A stretch of DNA of 64,000 nucleotides from contig CM030935.1 of the NCBI GenBank assembly GCA_018136815.1, forward strand, positions 2,601,092 to 2,665,091, written 5' to 3'. The stretch's first letter is position 1; every line of letters starts with the position of its first letter. Below are positions 31,221 to 43,381 of the stretch, in pieces. The DNA comes from Isochrysis galbana (lineage: Eukaryota; Haptophyta; Isochrysidales; Isochrysidaceae). Position numbers and translations under genes: made by a program. The notes beneath the pieces were generated by a model that was not told where the DNA came from, searched no databases, and saw only the letters and a list, made by a program, of their open reading frames with translations.

Positions 31221-31841
31221 TCAGTCACGGCTGTTGAGCCATGCAGCAATTTGGACATACCCTCGCCGTTCGGCGGCATCCGCAGCCGTAAGCGAGATGC
31301 CGCCCCTGAGAGGCGTCCGATGATTTTTATCGGCTCCCTGAGAGCATAGCAGCCGGACCACTGCACCGTGGCCATACGTTGCAGCGGCAATGAGGGGCGA
31401 TTGACCATCATCATTGCATCTGTTTGGAGAGGCCCCAGCAGTGAGCAGGGCTGCGACCACGTCAAGGTGGCCATGTTTAGAGGCAGCTAGAATAGGCGTG
31501 CTTCCGACGGCATTCTCCATGTTTGGATTCGCCCCCGCGACCAGGAGATCTCTCACTATTGTGAGGTGGCCATTTCGCGACGCCATTCCTAATGGAGTGT
31601 TTCCACTCTCGTCGCGGCGATTCAGTTCCGACAGCGCTGCCCCTGACAGAAGCAGGTCGTGAACATCCTTCGTGCGGCCGTCACGCGCTGCATGGAACAG
31701 CAGCGGCCGCGTCACGTACAGGAGATGGCGGCCGACTGGGGTGTTAACGTACGACGGCAGCTGCGAGCCCGTCGTGCGCTCCCCCCCCATCCGTCGGCTG
31801 CGGCGCGGACAAACTATCCTTCTAGTTTTACTGGGGTTCAT
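31221..31841 (-). CDS. ankyrin-repeat protein, 206 aa
   Basis: Four to five ankyrin repeats fill residues 47-200, with GNTPLGMASRNGHLTIVRDL and GSTPILAASKHGHLDVVAAL as the clearest. The first about 45 residues are basic and unstructured. Ankyrin repeats bind partner proteins; no catalytic domain is attached. The frame is intact. A short ankyrin-like remnant (CAELLLAAGAAVDARDH) lies at about 36160-36220 on the plus strand, so the family is present in more than one copy. Confidence 0.6.
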   Translation of the reverse strand: MNPSKTRRIVCPRRSRRMGGERTTGSQLPSYVNTPVGRHLLYVTRPLLFHAARDGRTKDVHDLLLSGAALSELNRRDESGNTPLGMASRNGHLTIVRDLLVAGANPNMENAVGSTPILAASKHGHLDVVAALLTAGASPNRCNDDGQSPLIAAATYGHGAVVRLLCSQGADKNHRTPLRGGISLTAADAAERRGYVQIAAWLNSRD

Positions 31842-31994
31842 TCTTCATTCTGATCATGAAGGATGAAGGATGAATCATTCTGTTCGAATAGAGCGCGTGG
31901 GACAGCCGTGGGCAGGCCCATACCGAGTAGCGAGACGGGGGCTAGATGTAGCATGGTCTTAGCGACGCAAAGAGGGGACGAGATCGGAGGACAC

Positions 31995-32680
31995 CTAATC
32001 AAGCGTACACCAAGGCACATGGGGACTATGAGCCCCTTCTAATACAAAACTCCAGACACTCCCCCACAGCATGACACGGATGCTGCCTTTAAGGCAAGGA
32101 AGGACGGACTCAGTCCGAAGACTGGAAGGGCTAACATCATATGCATCAATCAGAATTGAGAAGTGTAGCCAGGTGACGATAGAAGGTTGTCTTATCGAGA
32201 CATTTGGCATTTGGTGAAGATATCCGCTGTCATTTGTCCAGTACCAATCCAAATAGGAACTGATATCTTGATCTTGTATCTTGTAGAGATATTGTTCTCG
32301 AGCGTACAGTAGCCAACGCTCATAATGGCGATTGCGAGCGGTGGCTCCAGGATTCTTAATCGAGTCACGAGCAGCGGAATTGTCAATATGAATGCCAATA
32401 GGTAGCGATCGAGCAATCGAGGAAGATCAACGAACTCGAACGAACAGATGTAACATAAAGCGTAGATCCCGGGCCGCTAAAGCATATATGGCGGTCTCGG
32501 CCTCAGCAGAGGACTGCGCAACGATAGTCAGCTTCCTTGAACGAAATCAGATGGCCGCTCCCCCATACATAAGAGCGTAGCCTGCAAATGGTTTAGGCAT
32601 GGATCCCCATGAAGAATCAGCGTAGATGTCGAGCTTATCAACAGATCCATCATAGGTTAACCCGAGGTGACGGGTGACGG
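31995..32680 (-). pseudogene. Ty1/copia RNase H remnant
   Basis: Minus-strand frames give SAEAETAIYALAARDLRFM, then HIDNSAARDSIKNPGA, then ADIFTK, the ordered motifs of the copia RNase H end (SSAEAEY, DNQSA, ADILTKPL). A stop and a frameshift interrupt it. No LTR was recognised. Confidence 0.6.
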
Positions 32681-32707
32681 GAGTGGTGCAAATAGCACAA
32701 GACGCCT

Positions 32708-33466
32708 AAAAAAAACATCTGACATCTGAAGATTCTGGGCTATACACCTACCGTCTATAGGACTCCCCCCCTCTATCTCCATCGCCCTTATCTTCCCTCT
32801 CCCCACCTCCTCCCCTGCCCCCCTTCTTTCCTTTTTCTTTGATTTCCGGGGTCCGACCTCGGTGCACTACCTGAGGTCTGGTTTGGAGTGTGGTGTTCGG
32901 GCAGGCCTTTTGATTTTTCTCTCTCGTGTGTCTCGTTCTCTCGGCCATGCTTTGGTGGTTGGGTCTCGTCTAGATCGCGCTGCCTCTAGCGATGCCCTCC
33001 CTTGCCGGTTGTATTGGCGTTTTATTCGTCCTCTTTGCCTCGCTCTTCGGTCTCTTGGACAGCGTGCGCAATCCTCAGCTTGGTGGCTAGCTCGGCTAGC
33101 TCCTCGCTCCTCGCTGGGTTTGAACCCACTTTTGTCGCTTATATTAAATACGGGCCTTAGGTCGCCTATGTCTATCCTTTTCTTGGGTTGTCTTCCCATG
33201 CCCGCTTGGGCCGTTCGTGCTGAGTCGGTTTCGTGTGCGAATAATAGAGCTTTACACAGGGCCCAAACCTCGTCTGTGGAACACACTCTTGTGATTTAAC
33301 CGGCATACATCCCCATCGATGCTCGAGTTCTGCCGCTCCGATCGCACACCCCTGTAAATCTGATGGGTGTATGCCCATACCAGAGCGCGCATCGCGTAAA
33401 TGCCGAGGGCGTGTCAACGTGAACCCATACGCCCTGGCTCCATCGCTCAAACTATAACAATAGTTT
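32708..33466 (-). mobile_element. internally deleted LINE, 759 bp, both termini present
   Basis: Minus strand: hairpin AAACTATTGTTATAGTTT (33449-33466), ATG 33443 (MEPGRMGS), then directly the LINE C terminus (GMGRQPKKRIDIGDLRPVFN at about 33150-33200), the 3' untranslated part and the end ATCTTCAGATGTCAGATG plus eight T (32708-32715). A second copy of CAGATGT in the end motif is a local duplication. No target duplication found. Confidence 0.7.
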
Positions 33467-33661
33467 CGACAGAGAGATAGTACAAAGTAAGAGACGGAGA
33501 GACAGTGACGGAGGGAGAAGTAGTACTCCTAGGAGTACTCCTCCTAGATACACAAATTTGAGAGATGGAAGTTGGAAGAGAGACAGCTCTAGAGAGAGGT
33601 ACTCTCTCTAGGAGTAGAGTAGTGCAGAGAGAGTCCTGAGAGAGAGCTTCGTGGGAGAAAC

Positions 33662-35439
33662 ATGAGACCGTCGCGGCCTCCACGATGGCCGGCGGCCCTG
33701 CATACGCGCGAGCTCGAGGCTCGCTCGCTGGTGGCGGCTCGCGCGGCGGATACGGCGGCGCTCTGCCTTCGCGCCAAGCGCATCCAGCTCTCCGCCCACC
33801 TCGAGCTCGCTGCCCCAAGCGGAGCGCCACTCTCACTCGGCCTCGAGGCCATTGAGGAGAGGTACTTGCTCGCTGGGTGCGCCGATGCGTCCATTTCGTT
33901 GTACGACGTGGCCGACCGCCCGACTATGCAGATGGCTCCGCCCGATGCGCGCGCCCCGCTGGTCAGAGCCACCAAGCGCTCGTGCACCTCGGCGCACACC
34001 CACGCAGTCTCGTGCGTGCAGTGGTTTCCGCACGATACCGGCGCCTTCATCTCAAGTGGATTCGATGCGACTGTCAAGCTGTGGGACACCAACACAATGT
34101 CACCTGTGTGCAGCTTCAACGCGGCTGGTCGTGTACATTGCTCCTGTATGTCGAACATCGCATCGAATCACAACTTGATCGCTACGTGCTCAGATGGTGA
34201 CGGCGGTGATGTGGTCCTCATGGACCCGCTCGTCGGGCACACGGCACACCGGCTTTCAGGCCATCGTGATGTGACCTGGTCACTTTGCTGGTCACGTCAA
34301 AACGATTACGAGCTATTCTCGGGCGGATCAGACGGTTCGCTCCGACTCTGGGACATTAGGAAGAATATCCATGGCTGCTTGCGTGCCTTCGATCAAAATG
34401 ACACCTCTGCCAAACGTGCTGCTGCTGCGAGATCCTCCTCCTCCCGTGCGGCCTTGCAACATCACTCTCCAGCGGACAGTAGCTCCTTCAACATCTACGA
34501 TGCGATTGCAGCTGAGCAGCGTGCGGGCCACGGGATACGCGGGGATCCGGCGAACGCTCGACGTTCATGGGGAGGGAGCTTGCAATCTGGAAGTCTTGCG
34601 GCGACAGCGCGGAGGTTAGCCGACCCCAAGGCACACAACGGCGGTATCACATCACTTGCTCTTTCCTCCGACGGGAGCGTCCTGCTGTCCGCCGGGCGGG
34701 ATCACCGACTTAGACTATGGAATACGAATTCAGGTGAGCTTTGTGGCTCGCTATCCCATGGCGGCCCCGAAGATAGATATCATAGAGTTGGGTGAAACAC
34801 GACACTCCTTGCGTTGGCCCGCAACGGCCGTGATTCACTTTGCTGGACAGGATGATCATTTCGCTCGTGTTAGCAGGTGTCAATGTCCTCGTGCACTACG
34901 AGGACTCCTACAACTCCACCCGCACCTACAAGCAGCTCGCTCTCTCAACGTGCCTAGGCAAAGCTGGCTCCTATGTGTACTTTCCATCATCTGAAACACT
35001 TCGCGTGTACGATCTGTACAACGGTGAGCTTGTGCACGAGCTCAAAGGTCACTTCGGTGAAGTGCACTGCGCTGCCGCTGCATCTGAGGACTTCAAGGTA
35101 TTTTCTGGTGGCGATGACTGCGCCATCATCTCGTGGACGCCACCATCTTGTGGCTTGACGGTGCCGGCGCCTGTGGAAGAGTGCAAGGTAGACGGTTTTG
35201 GCATAGGGTCGGCATCACTGTTGCCTCGGCGCGCAGATCAGCAAGGCCGTACGTGCAGTATTGTAGACTTTATCGAACAGCCGAGCGCAATCTCCGACGT
35301 GACGGCTCCTCGGTCTAGCTCTGCTTGCTGCCATGGTGCGAGACAAATTGCAGACGCTGATGGTGATGCTTGGAGCGACGAAGATATGCCACCCCCTCAA
35401 GTACGTCGGCCGAGCAAGAGAAGGAGGCGAGGTGGATAG
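33662..35439 (+). CDS. ERCC8: CSA / ERCC8, WD40 DNA-repair protein
   Basis: Exons 33662-34733 and 34877-35439 join in phase 1 (donor CAG/GTGAGC, acceptor GCAG) to give 544 residues. The order of motifs follows human CSA: an N-terminal helix with LHTRELEAR, RYLLAGCADASISLYDV, VQWFPHDTGAFISSGFDATV, LWDTNT, SGGSDGSLRLWDIR, HNGGITSLALSSDG, LRLWNTNSG, then VNVLVHYED across the junction and FSGGDDCAIISW. CSA is the substrate receptor of a DDB1-CUL4 ubiquitin ligase in transcription-coupled repair. A Ser/Ala-rich insertion of about 70 residues (245-315) interrupts blade five, and the basic end SKRRRRGG may direct it to the nucleus. Confidence 0.85.
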
Positions 35440-36440
35440 GCCCATGGTGCTATTGGTCTTTCATCTTGCGCCCAATTATCGCATTCCTAGGGAAGAAAAC
35501 TTGGTGACTGACACTATTTATGTGTGGCAGGGAAGGCATGAGGGGAGTGGGGCAATCACAATTTCGAAAATTCCTTGCAAATTAGAAGGTGCAAACCGAG
35601 GTTCCTTTTTTTCCAGGACGGTACCCCTTCATTTTGGGAAGCCTCGGGGAGTGCAGTTATTTCTCCCCACGGACTCCCCCAACCACTCCCTCCCGCTCTC
35701 TGCCCCCGCTCCGCACACCGCACCTCCCAGCCGCTCCCCCGATCCACGCCGCTCCTTGCCACTCTGCCCCCCGCTTTCTCCTCTCTTCTCTCCGCTCCCC
35801 CCCCCCCAGGTGTCGTTCCGTCAAATGTGGGACATGAGTCGAATTGAGCGATCGAATGTCCACAGTTGTATAGCGTTATTTTAAAATTAAATGTAGACTA
35901 GCGTAACATTCCCTGCTTCCCGCGACGCGTGTCCCCCCCGGAGGGCGCCGTGTCGGCGCTTTTCGATTGTGATTACTTTGTAACTATGGACACGGCGCGA
36001 TGTGCATCGGCCACCCCGCGGGGGCGCCGTGCGTGCGCATAGAAACTTTTTCCCAGTCGAGAGGTGTTTGCGCAACCTCTGCCAGAGGGGTTGTCTCGTC
36101 CGAGGTCGGTGGGCGCGTCGACCGGCAGAGCGACGCGACGCCCTTGCCCGCAGACTCGTTCGTGCGCCGAGCTCCTCCTCGCGGCCGGCGCGGCCGTCGA
36201 CGCGCGCGACCACCAGAACATGATTGAATCAATGTACAGAGCGGTAGGCAAAATGCGCGGCAGGGACGGGCGTGGAGGCCAATCACTGCCAGTTCTGAGT
36301 GAGAAAGAGGCGCAAGTTGCGCAACTCTACTTCTCGTTCGCCTTTCGCAAGCAAGCTGGACGTGTGCCAAGCTCCGACATGGCACCTTCTGGAGTTGACT
36401 GGTTGTCGAAAACTGGAGCTGACTGATTGTAATTGTAATA
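35440..36440. other. spacer with pyrimidine tract and ankyrin remnant
   Basis: A CT-rich block spans about 35670-35810. AGGTGTCGTTCCGTCAA lies at 35811, with its inverted counterpart at 45297. An ankyrin-like remnant lies near 36160-36220. No intact gene. Confidence 0.4.
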
Positions 36441-37452
36441 CTACCTCCGTTCCATTACTGAACCGCATCGCCAAAATAGGGACAGTAAAGTTGACATAAA
36501 AGAAATTCGTGTGGAGAGGGGAATAGCGGGTACACTGGGGCGAAAGACCACCAAAAAATCTGGCACCCAAAGCCACCAAGGGCGTCCGAATATTATATTT
36601 TCAGTATTGATCAAACACGATTTTGGCGCCCCCTAGCTACACGGCCGATCGCCTTGCCACGAAAGCTCTCGCCGCTCCGCCTCTCTCGCGAGAGCCGGGC
36701 CGCATGGCGCGCCTGAAGGTGGTCGAGCCCCAGCAGCATGGGAGGCGCACCGGTGGCGACTTTGTGAGGCGCTGCCGTCCTGCTTCTCCCGAGCAGCCTC
36801 CTGAGCCGCCCAGCACGCCCAAGGAAGATGCGGCCCCACCGCCCAAGAAGTGGCAGTGGTCGTTGACGCCGAACTGCCAGGCGGCAATTGCTGTGGCATA
36901 CGAGCATACGAGCGCGAGCGGCTGCCCGAGCCGAAGCATGGGAAGGAGTGGCAGCGAGCGCACGCGGCATTGTGGGAGAAGTATCATGTTGGCCCGCGCT
37001 ATCCGACTGAGGTCAGCCGAACATCATCAGCTGGCGGCTGGCTGAGGCGGAACGTCTGCCGGCATGCCGCAAGGGTGCTGGTGGCCTTGCCACTGTGCAA
37101 TTGTGAGCAAGCATTCAGCATGAATACACCCCCTGAAGAATTTAGTGCTCTCTTCAATAACTAAAGCCTGGTGTTGGCGCGCATCGTTGAGGTGGAGGGA
37201 TCGAATGAGTATGATTTGCCGCACCGCCGTGATCTGTGATGTGCTCGAGGACACTGACACTGATTAGAATTCCTTTCTTTTTGACTTTGTCCGTAGGTGC
37301 GAATCACACTATTGAGATGAAACAAAATGTTCATGTTAAGCCCCAATGTACCCTCTCCCCTCTAACATCTTTGGCGGGGCCCCAATATTAGTGTCTAGCT
37401 GACAGTTATTGTTTAAAGCCTCCTTGACATCTGAGTAATGGAACGGAGGTAG
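36441..37452. mobile_element. 1,012-bp Tc1/mariner-like (Stowaway-type) element
   Basis: Perfect 18-bp inverted repeats CTACCTCCGTTCCATTAC (36441-36458; complement at 37435-37452), each flanked by TA. The CTNCCTCCGTTCC ends and TA target are those of Stowaway/mariner elements. The interior is GC-rich and open in places (36623-37045 and 36850-37164), but I see no DDE/D transposase motifs. It may carry captured host sequence. Single ends of the same type lie at about 9820 and 13140. Confidence 0.8.
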
Positions 37453-38943
37453 TAATAGATCAAAAAGAAAACAAATAACCTGACAATAATATGAGAACAC
37501 TTTGTAATTGTATCAATAGACCAAGAGGAAAAAACAAATAACCTTGCAATAATAATATCTGAAAAGAAAACAAATAACCTGGCCCTCTTTTGACGGAACG
37601 CGACTTCCCCTCCCGACTGTACTTGCGCGCGCAGGAGAATGCTGACGCTGCTAGGAGGGGACGAGGGGACGAGCTCGCAGTGTGCAGTGTTGGCGGCGCT
37701 GCTACTCGATGCTGCCGATGTGCAAGACCGTACGGCGTTGGCGTTGGCGCAGCCTCGATTCGGCGAGCACCTGGGTCATGGTCGGCTGGTGGCGCGCGGG
37801 GCACGGTGGTTGTGTGCCCCGCTGTTCAGGCGGTTAGGCGTCCTCGAGTAGCTCGAGGTGCTGGAGAGCACGTGCGACGGCTGTCGTTGGTTGTGGCTGC
37901 TTGCTAGCACGAGGGGACTGTAGCCCGGTCACTCACTAGGGGGGTGCGGAGGGCACCATCTGGAATGAGGGCCTGAACTTCTGGCAGCGCTCGCCAGCGC
38001 TCGCCAGCGCCCCAGGGGCCGGCCTCATGGAGGTCGGGCCGTGTCGAATTATCGTATGCCTGCGGCGCGATGGGCGGGGATATGTCACTACCGGACTGTG
38101 CGACCCTCGAGATCGAGCGTGCGACCCACCAGGGACCTCCCACATCCCTCGCGAGGCGCTTGAGCTTGGGCTCCTCACTCCTCACCAGCTGGCAGCCATT
38201 GCGAGGCCGACAGCCGGCGATCGGCCGACGCGGAACCTCCGCGTTTGTTATGGGGATTCGCCCGACATTCACTGCTTTGATTCCCTCACTCGCGCAATCC
38301 TCCCATTCTCCCAAAATAGACCTCCATGGGCCGGACAAGCTGACAAGGCGGGGGGAGTCACTCACCGACGCCATGGATTTTCGTGGGGTAGAGGGGGTTC
38401 GCGGGGGGGGGGGGGGGGGGGGGGTCTGGGGGGGCAGGTAAGGGGGGTCCCTGGGGAATCCTTGGACACCCAGGAGGGATGGAAAATAGTGGTTAAAAAG
38501 CGTGAGTGACCGGCCTACAACGTGCCAGTGCGCGCGCGCACAACGCATGTGCTCGTCATGCGTGCGTGCGCGCATGCATACGTACGTATTGGGCATGTGT
38601 TCCTTCCATTCATGCATGCGTACGAGCACAGGGTTCTCGTCGCGGGACTGGTACCCGGCACGCAGGATCCGTAGTAGACGGTAGACGGTAGGCCGGCGCC
38701 AGGGCAAAAGCCACAATCACTACACGAAGTGTGTGACCATTCCAGAGCGATCTTACAAGATCCAGCCCAGCTCTTAGCCTTCGGAGGCGTACACTCAACA
38801 TCACGAGATCGGATTCGAATGTTTCACAATAACCAGACTTCCGCACATGTATTCTGTTCAGGATGGGCTATGCAGATTGTGATGGTCCAATACAAAGCCA
38901 TGCTCTCCATATTTTGAGCAACAATTCAGTGCATGAGGCGGAA
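37453..38943. other. spacer with short repeats
   Basis: Three copies of an AAAGAAAACAAATAACCTG-like unit lie at about 37464, 37533 and 37563. A G run of about 24 lies at 38402-38424. Alternating purine-pyrimidine sequence (GTGCGTGCGCGCATGCATAC) lies near 38562. No gene is supported. Confidence 0.4.
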
Positions 38944-39837
38944 TTACTTCCTAAAGAGCCGCTCGAAGAAGCTGGGACCAGGCGCAGGTTCCAGTCCGAC
39001 TAGAGTCATCTCTACATCCATCAGCCAATCTGGGCTGAGTTCTCGCTTCTTAAAGTTTTCGTCAGCTATGACGGGCATAGAACGATAGCCGAAGTCTGAA
39101 TCCATGAGACACCTAAGCACGTGTAGTACAGCAATGTGAATCCCGAGACAAAGCAACCCGGTGAGCTCGAATCGGCGATTGGATCGATGCGTCAGGACTG
39201 CAACTGAGGCGAGTCAAGCTGCTGGAGGAGAAACTACAAGGAGTGGTGTGTGCATTAAGGCTATAGCAAAGAGCAGCCGCACGTGCGAATCCGTCGAGTG
39301 CCTCCTACTCTCATGTCAAGTGCACACAAATGCATCGCTCGGAGCACCTTCTCGTCGTTGATCGCGCCCAGCCTGAAACGGAAGGGCTCGCCATACCTAC
39401 GTATACGGGGAGAAAACGGAGCATGAGCTCAACGCTGAAGCCCCGCCCGTGAGCTGCTGAGCAGGGGCCTCACACCTTCGATCTCCATGTCCACTGGTCC
39501 GAGTATTGTCCAGGACAGTGCCGTCACCGACGAGGGTGACGATATAATGCACTACAGCGACCATCCCTGGCAGGGCCACCTCGCCTTCCCCTTCCTGCAC
39601 CTCGCGCATCGTCACACCGATCTTTAGGTGTCCTGTCACTGCCTCTTTCTGTGTCCTGTTGCCACGGCTGCCGCTCGGCTCCCCCACTTGCTGCATCTGC
39701 GGGGCATGGACGAGCATGGTGCCGACGGGCTGGCCTGCGGCCTCGCAAGCGGCGCGTGTGCATCCGCTAAGAACTGAGCCGGCGGTGGCGAGGGCCACGC
39801 ATCGAGGCGCGAGGAGAGCAAGCCGCCGCATCGGCAC
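38944..39837 (-). CDS. FKBP-type peptidyl-prolyl isomerase, divergent, three exons
   Basis: Exons 39476-39837, 39283-39396 and 38944-39112 join in phase 2 at both junctions (donors GTGTGA and GTGCGG, acceptors GTAG and TTAG) to give 214 residues. The FKBP fold is readable: MREVQEGEGEVALPGMVAVV, VLDNT, PFRFRLG, MRVGGTRR and DWLMDVEMTLVGLEP. The N terminus is hydrophobic and ends VLSGC, like a signal for the secretory or plastid-lumen route. Where FKBP12 has the active-site tryptophan (GWEEG) this protein has RAMHLCALDM, so isomerase activity is doubtful and a chaperone or assembly role is more likely. Confidence 0.7.
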
Positions 39838-41888
39838 GGCGCCGATCGGGAGGAAGAGAGCGAGTGACGAGTGATAGAACTGCTGTAGATCCCCAGAGCG
39901 GAACTGCTAAAGATAGCCACTAAACTGGGGGTGGCCCACTCCGTGGAGAAACCTAAGGTAGACAAATAAAAATAAAACGATAGACTAGGGAACACCCAAC
40001 ACTCACACGACCCACCCCATACAAGAAACCAATAAAATAAACCTTTTAATAGTGTCACCGCACACGCGGCCGTGGACCCTCTACTTTCTACTCACGTAGG
40101 AAAACTTTCTACACCCCCAATCCCCCGTAAGACTGTGAATAGGTTTGATTCAGAGCTATGAGCTATGATGTTAGAACCTAATAGTCCACTTCAGCTAACA
40201 TCATCGATAGTAATAGTGCTGGCAGCTAACATCATAGATAGTAATAGCGTCCTCCCTCAACCTATTATTCTTATTATCAGTATTATGCAGATAATAGGGT
40301 GTATCAAAAAAGTCGCGGCAGCATGCATGGCGTGCACGCCGTCACGTGCACGCCATGCGTGCGTGTGATGAGTGGCAATAACCCAGGTACCGCCGTGCGT
40401 GCGTATGGGCCGCACCCCGACAAAGGAACGAAGGAGGATAGGGGGTGGAGAAGAAGGCGGTAGTCGCCCTGAACCGTGTTTTTTTTCTTCGAGTGTGAGG
40501 AAGGACTCGAAAACATAAAGATGGGATTTATCCAATTTTACCTCCTGGTCATTCTGTTGATCCACGGGTTGATTGTGGGTGTCGTGGGGCTCATTTACAT
40601 ACTATCCAAGTTGATATTCAAGCCCAAACGGATGCGTCTGACCCGATCAACAAACGCCCTCCCCTCCCCTCTTTCCTCTTCGTGACAACCATCCCAAACC
40701 AAACAAAGTCGAAAGAGGGCCAGGTGATATTTTGTTTACCGTGCGTGCGCATACCAACTTTTGTGCGGAAAGAGGGGGTAGGGGCAAAGGCGATGTCGGG
40801 ATGAACACAGGAGGGTGTGAGGGTGTAAGTATACAGTAGCTTAGCGGACACCTTCAAGAATTTTTTTACAGCACTAACGACTAACGACAAAGGCTCCGCA
40901 GTCATGTCACCAAACACAGAAGATGCTGACATACCAACGCTATGTGCTACCTCACACTTGCCATCCTGCGCCTTCCTGCCTGCCCAGCACCATGGTATGG
41001 TGACTTGTTGAATGATCCACACTCGCACACTTCCCTATTGCCTCTTACTGGCGGTTCGTTTGGGGATCGTCAATGTGGGCACTCATCGAACCGACAGAAG
41101 TAGTAACCCTTTCAAACCACGACAATCCCAACAAAAGTGAAGCCCACACGGGATCCAAGCGTCGGACTTTTCCACCTTTATAAATGAGACAAGTCGACTC
41201 ATCCACTTTATCCACCATCTCAATCATCTTTTTGACCTCGGACGTGCTGCAATACTTGTCCAGCATAATGAGAATGTTATGTATAGCATATTGTAGTGCT
41301 TTGACGACAGCATTCGAATGTGATTCAGATGGCTTTAGCCAACGACGAATCTCAGTCATCAGCATCAAGTACATGAAGACTGAAGACTTTTCCGTGAGGC
41401 ATACATATCATTCAAACGTTATGTCAATTACGATGAGCTCAAGCAAATTGCACAAAATGCGGGGTTAGTACACCAAATGGATAACATTGGTAATCCAAAT
41501 GCACATGATTTGAATTCGATTCTGTCAGATGATAATATCGAGAAAGATGTAAGGACATTGGTGGATAGGGTGTTGTCAGTCTCGCGTAAGAATGAACAAA
41601 AGATGCGAGACCCCCACGCTAGAAGGTCACGTTGACGATCAGAAGCGTTCAGTTATCCCCATCCCTTTCGTTGAGGCGAGAAGCGTTCAATCACCACTAG
41701 CTAACGTCACACCGCATCAATACACTAGCTAACGTCACACTGAGGTTGGTCAATCCGATGCTGTCAAAAATATAATCAGCGTGTGTGAGACGTGGATCGT
41801 GATTTCAACGAGATATCGACCCTGCCCCAAATCGAAGGAATGGAGTCAGACCACGTCGGTGTTTCAACATGTGAAGTGTCAAGTTGAG
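39838..41888. other. spacer with repeats, no clear gene
   Basis: Contents: a D-type 3' fragment on the minus strand (40035-40130); a repeated AGCTAACATCATNGATAGTA unit (40193 and 40225); a hairpin with 14-bp arms GCATGGCGTGCACG (40325-40338 and 40345-40358); a repeated ACACTAGCTAACGTCACAC-like unit near 41693-41740. A 109-residue minus frame at 41045-41374 could be a remnant but matches nothing I know. Confidence 0.4.
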
Positions 41889-42550
41889 TCAAGTAACCTT
41901 CAGGTGACAACAAAAGATGTTAGCAGGGATGGGGATAATTGAACGCTTTTGGTCTGATGGCAGAGGTGGCGGTGCCTCGAGACATGCGCGAGAAGAGGGG
42001 AGGAATCCTTCCAGAGGATTATCCTCACCCTGGAAAGACTCGGGCTTGGACCTGCCTCCCATGGGTTCCGGCGGCGATGGCGGAGATGATGGCGGAGGCA
42101 TCGCAGCGGGATCAGAAGGCGAGGAAAGGGAGGGCATCACCTCCCCCTGTGAAGGTGGTGGTGGATGACCGTCCGGAGAGGAAGAAGGAGGCAGGGCAGG
42201 CATGATGCCCGACTCTGCAGAGGTGGGAGAGACCCCCATTGAGACTCCAGCGCGGGACGCCCCCCTGCCTCTCCCACGCTTGCCACGCTGGCCATTGGAG
42301 CCTCCCGGTGGCCTCTGTCTGCCTGGCGACCAGGGGAGGGGGGGGAGTCAGCTCGAGGGCAGGCCCATGCTGGGCGTGGGAGTGCGAGTCTCGGCCCGCG
42401 CCCACCAGGGGTCTGGGCCAGAGTGTTGATTGCTCAGCCCCTGCCAAAGGGCAGGGGCTGAGGGTGATTGTACGGGCCCACCCCGGGGGGTGTCCGCGAT
42501 GGAGAGAGGGGGGCGCGAGGCCCCCATTGACCCCCACTTATAAAAGTAGG
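41889..42550 (-). mobile_element. LINE 5' part with gag-like proline-rich ORF
   Basis: On the minus strand: hairpin CCTACTTTTATAAGTGGG (42533-42550), ATG 42535 and the MGASRPPLSIADTP peptide as in B1 and B2, then at 42239 a second frame, MGVSPTSAESGIMPALPPSS, rich in Pro and Ser and ending LEAPPPLPSDQKRS. The same proline-rich protein opens the large LINE at about 56305. This links the B-type 5' ends to LINEs. It breaks off at 41889. Confidence 0.7.
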
Positions 42551-43381
42551 TTCCGGACAACGATGCAGAAAACAACAGGATGCACCGACTCACGAACGCA
42601 CCAGAATCATTCACCCAAACCAAGCAAAACGTGAAATAACCGAGACCCCACATCACCGGTAACTCAAACACGTCGCGAGAGACGGAGAGAGAGAGCGCGA
42701 GAGAGAGAGATTCCGCAGCGACGGTCGGAGCGTGTCTTCGCTTTGGATTTCCCACCAAGGCGGAAGGAAAGTCGAAGAGGAACGTTATGTCGCGCAACCG
42801 CGGCGATCACTTTGGATACAGATCGCAGCGAGATATCCTTGCAATCGAAGAAATCTTGCTGTTGAGCTTGGACCTTCTAGACGCTAGACGTTTCTATCGA
42901 GCAACCCCGACTAGCAACCAAGGGAGGAGAAAACCAAAAACCAACGGGACCAAGGGCTTTCATGCAACTTGCGTCAAGGAGAAGGATAACCAAAATCCAA
43001 AGCAGCGAATCTAAATCAATCTCCAAGGGGAGATGGCAAACCAAGGACCAAGGAGAAAGATTCCCTCACCCAAGCAGCGAACCTAGATCGATCTCCAAGG
43101 GGAGATGGCAAACCAAACCTGATTGCCCCCAGAAGCAGTGAAAGAAACGCGGGGAGATAGCGAATTAAACCTTTTTGCGAGGCGCCTGGGAGGAAGAAAG
43201 GTGGGGAAACTTCCCTTCTCTTCGAGAGAAAGAGGGAGGGCGCTCCACAACCCTAGATCCTAGGCGTCCACGCGAAGTTTTTGACCGAGAACGAGAACGA
43301 GAGAATTATAACGATAAATACCGAACGAAGAGAAGAGAGAAGCCTAACGAGCGTCGATTCGCGAAGGCGACAAAGCAGAGG
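42551..43381 (-). repeat. repeat G, upstream region of proline-rich LINEs
   Basis: Inverted relative to 55440-55760. Shared blocks (plus strand) include GAGAATTATAACGATAAATA and GAGGCGCCTGGGAGGAAGAA, and a duplicated CTCCAAGGGGAGATGGCAAA unit (43022 and 43093). In both places it lies upstream of the proline-rich LINE ORF. Confidence 0.5.

Noticed and set aside
37904-38716. 270-residue minus frame
   Set aside because: Crosses a G run and alternating GC/AT simple sequence; no domain or conserved pattern.
41045-41374. 109-residue minus frame
   Set aside because: Composition is plausible but there is no recognisable family, no splice context and no neighbouring support.
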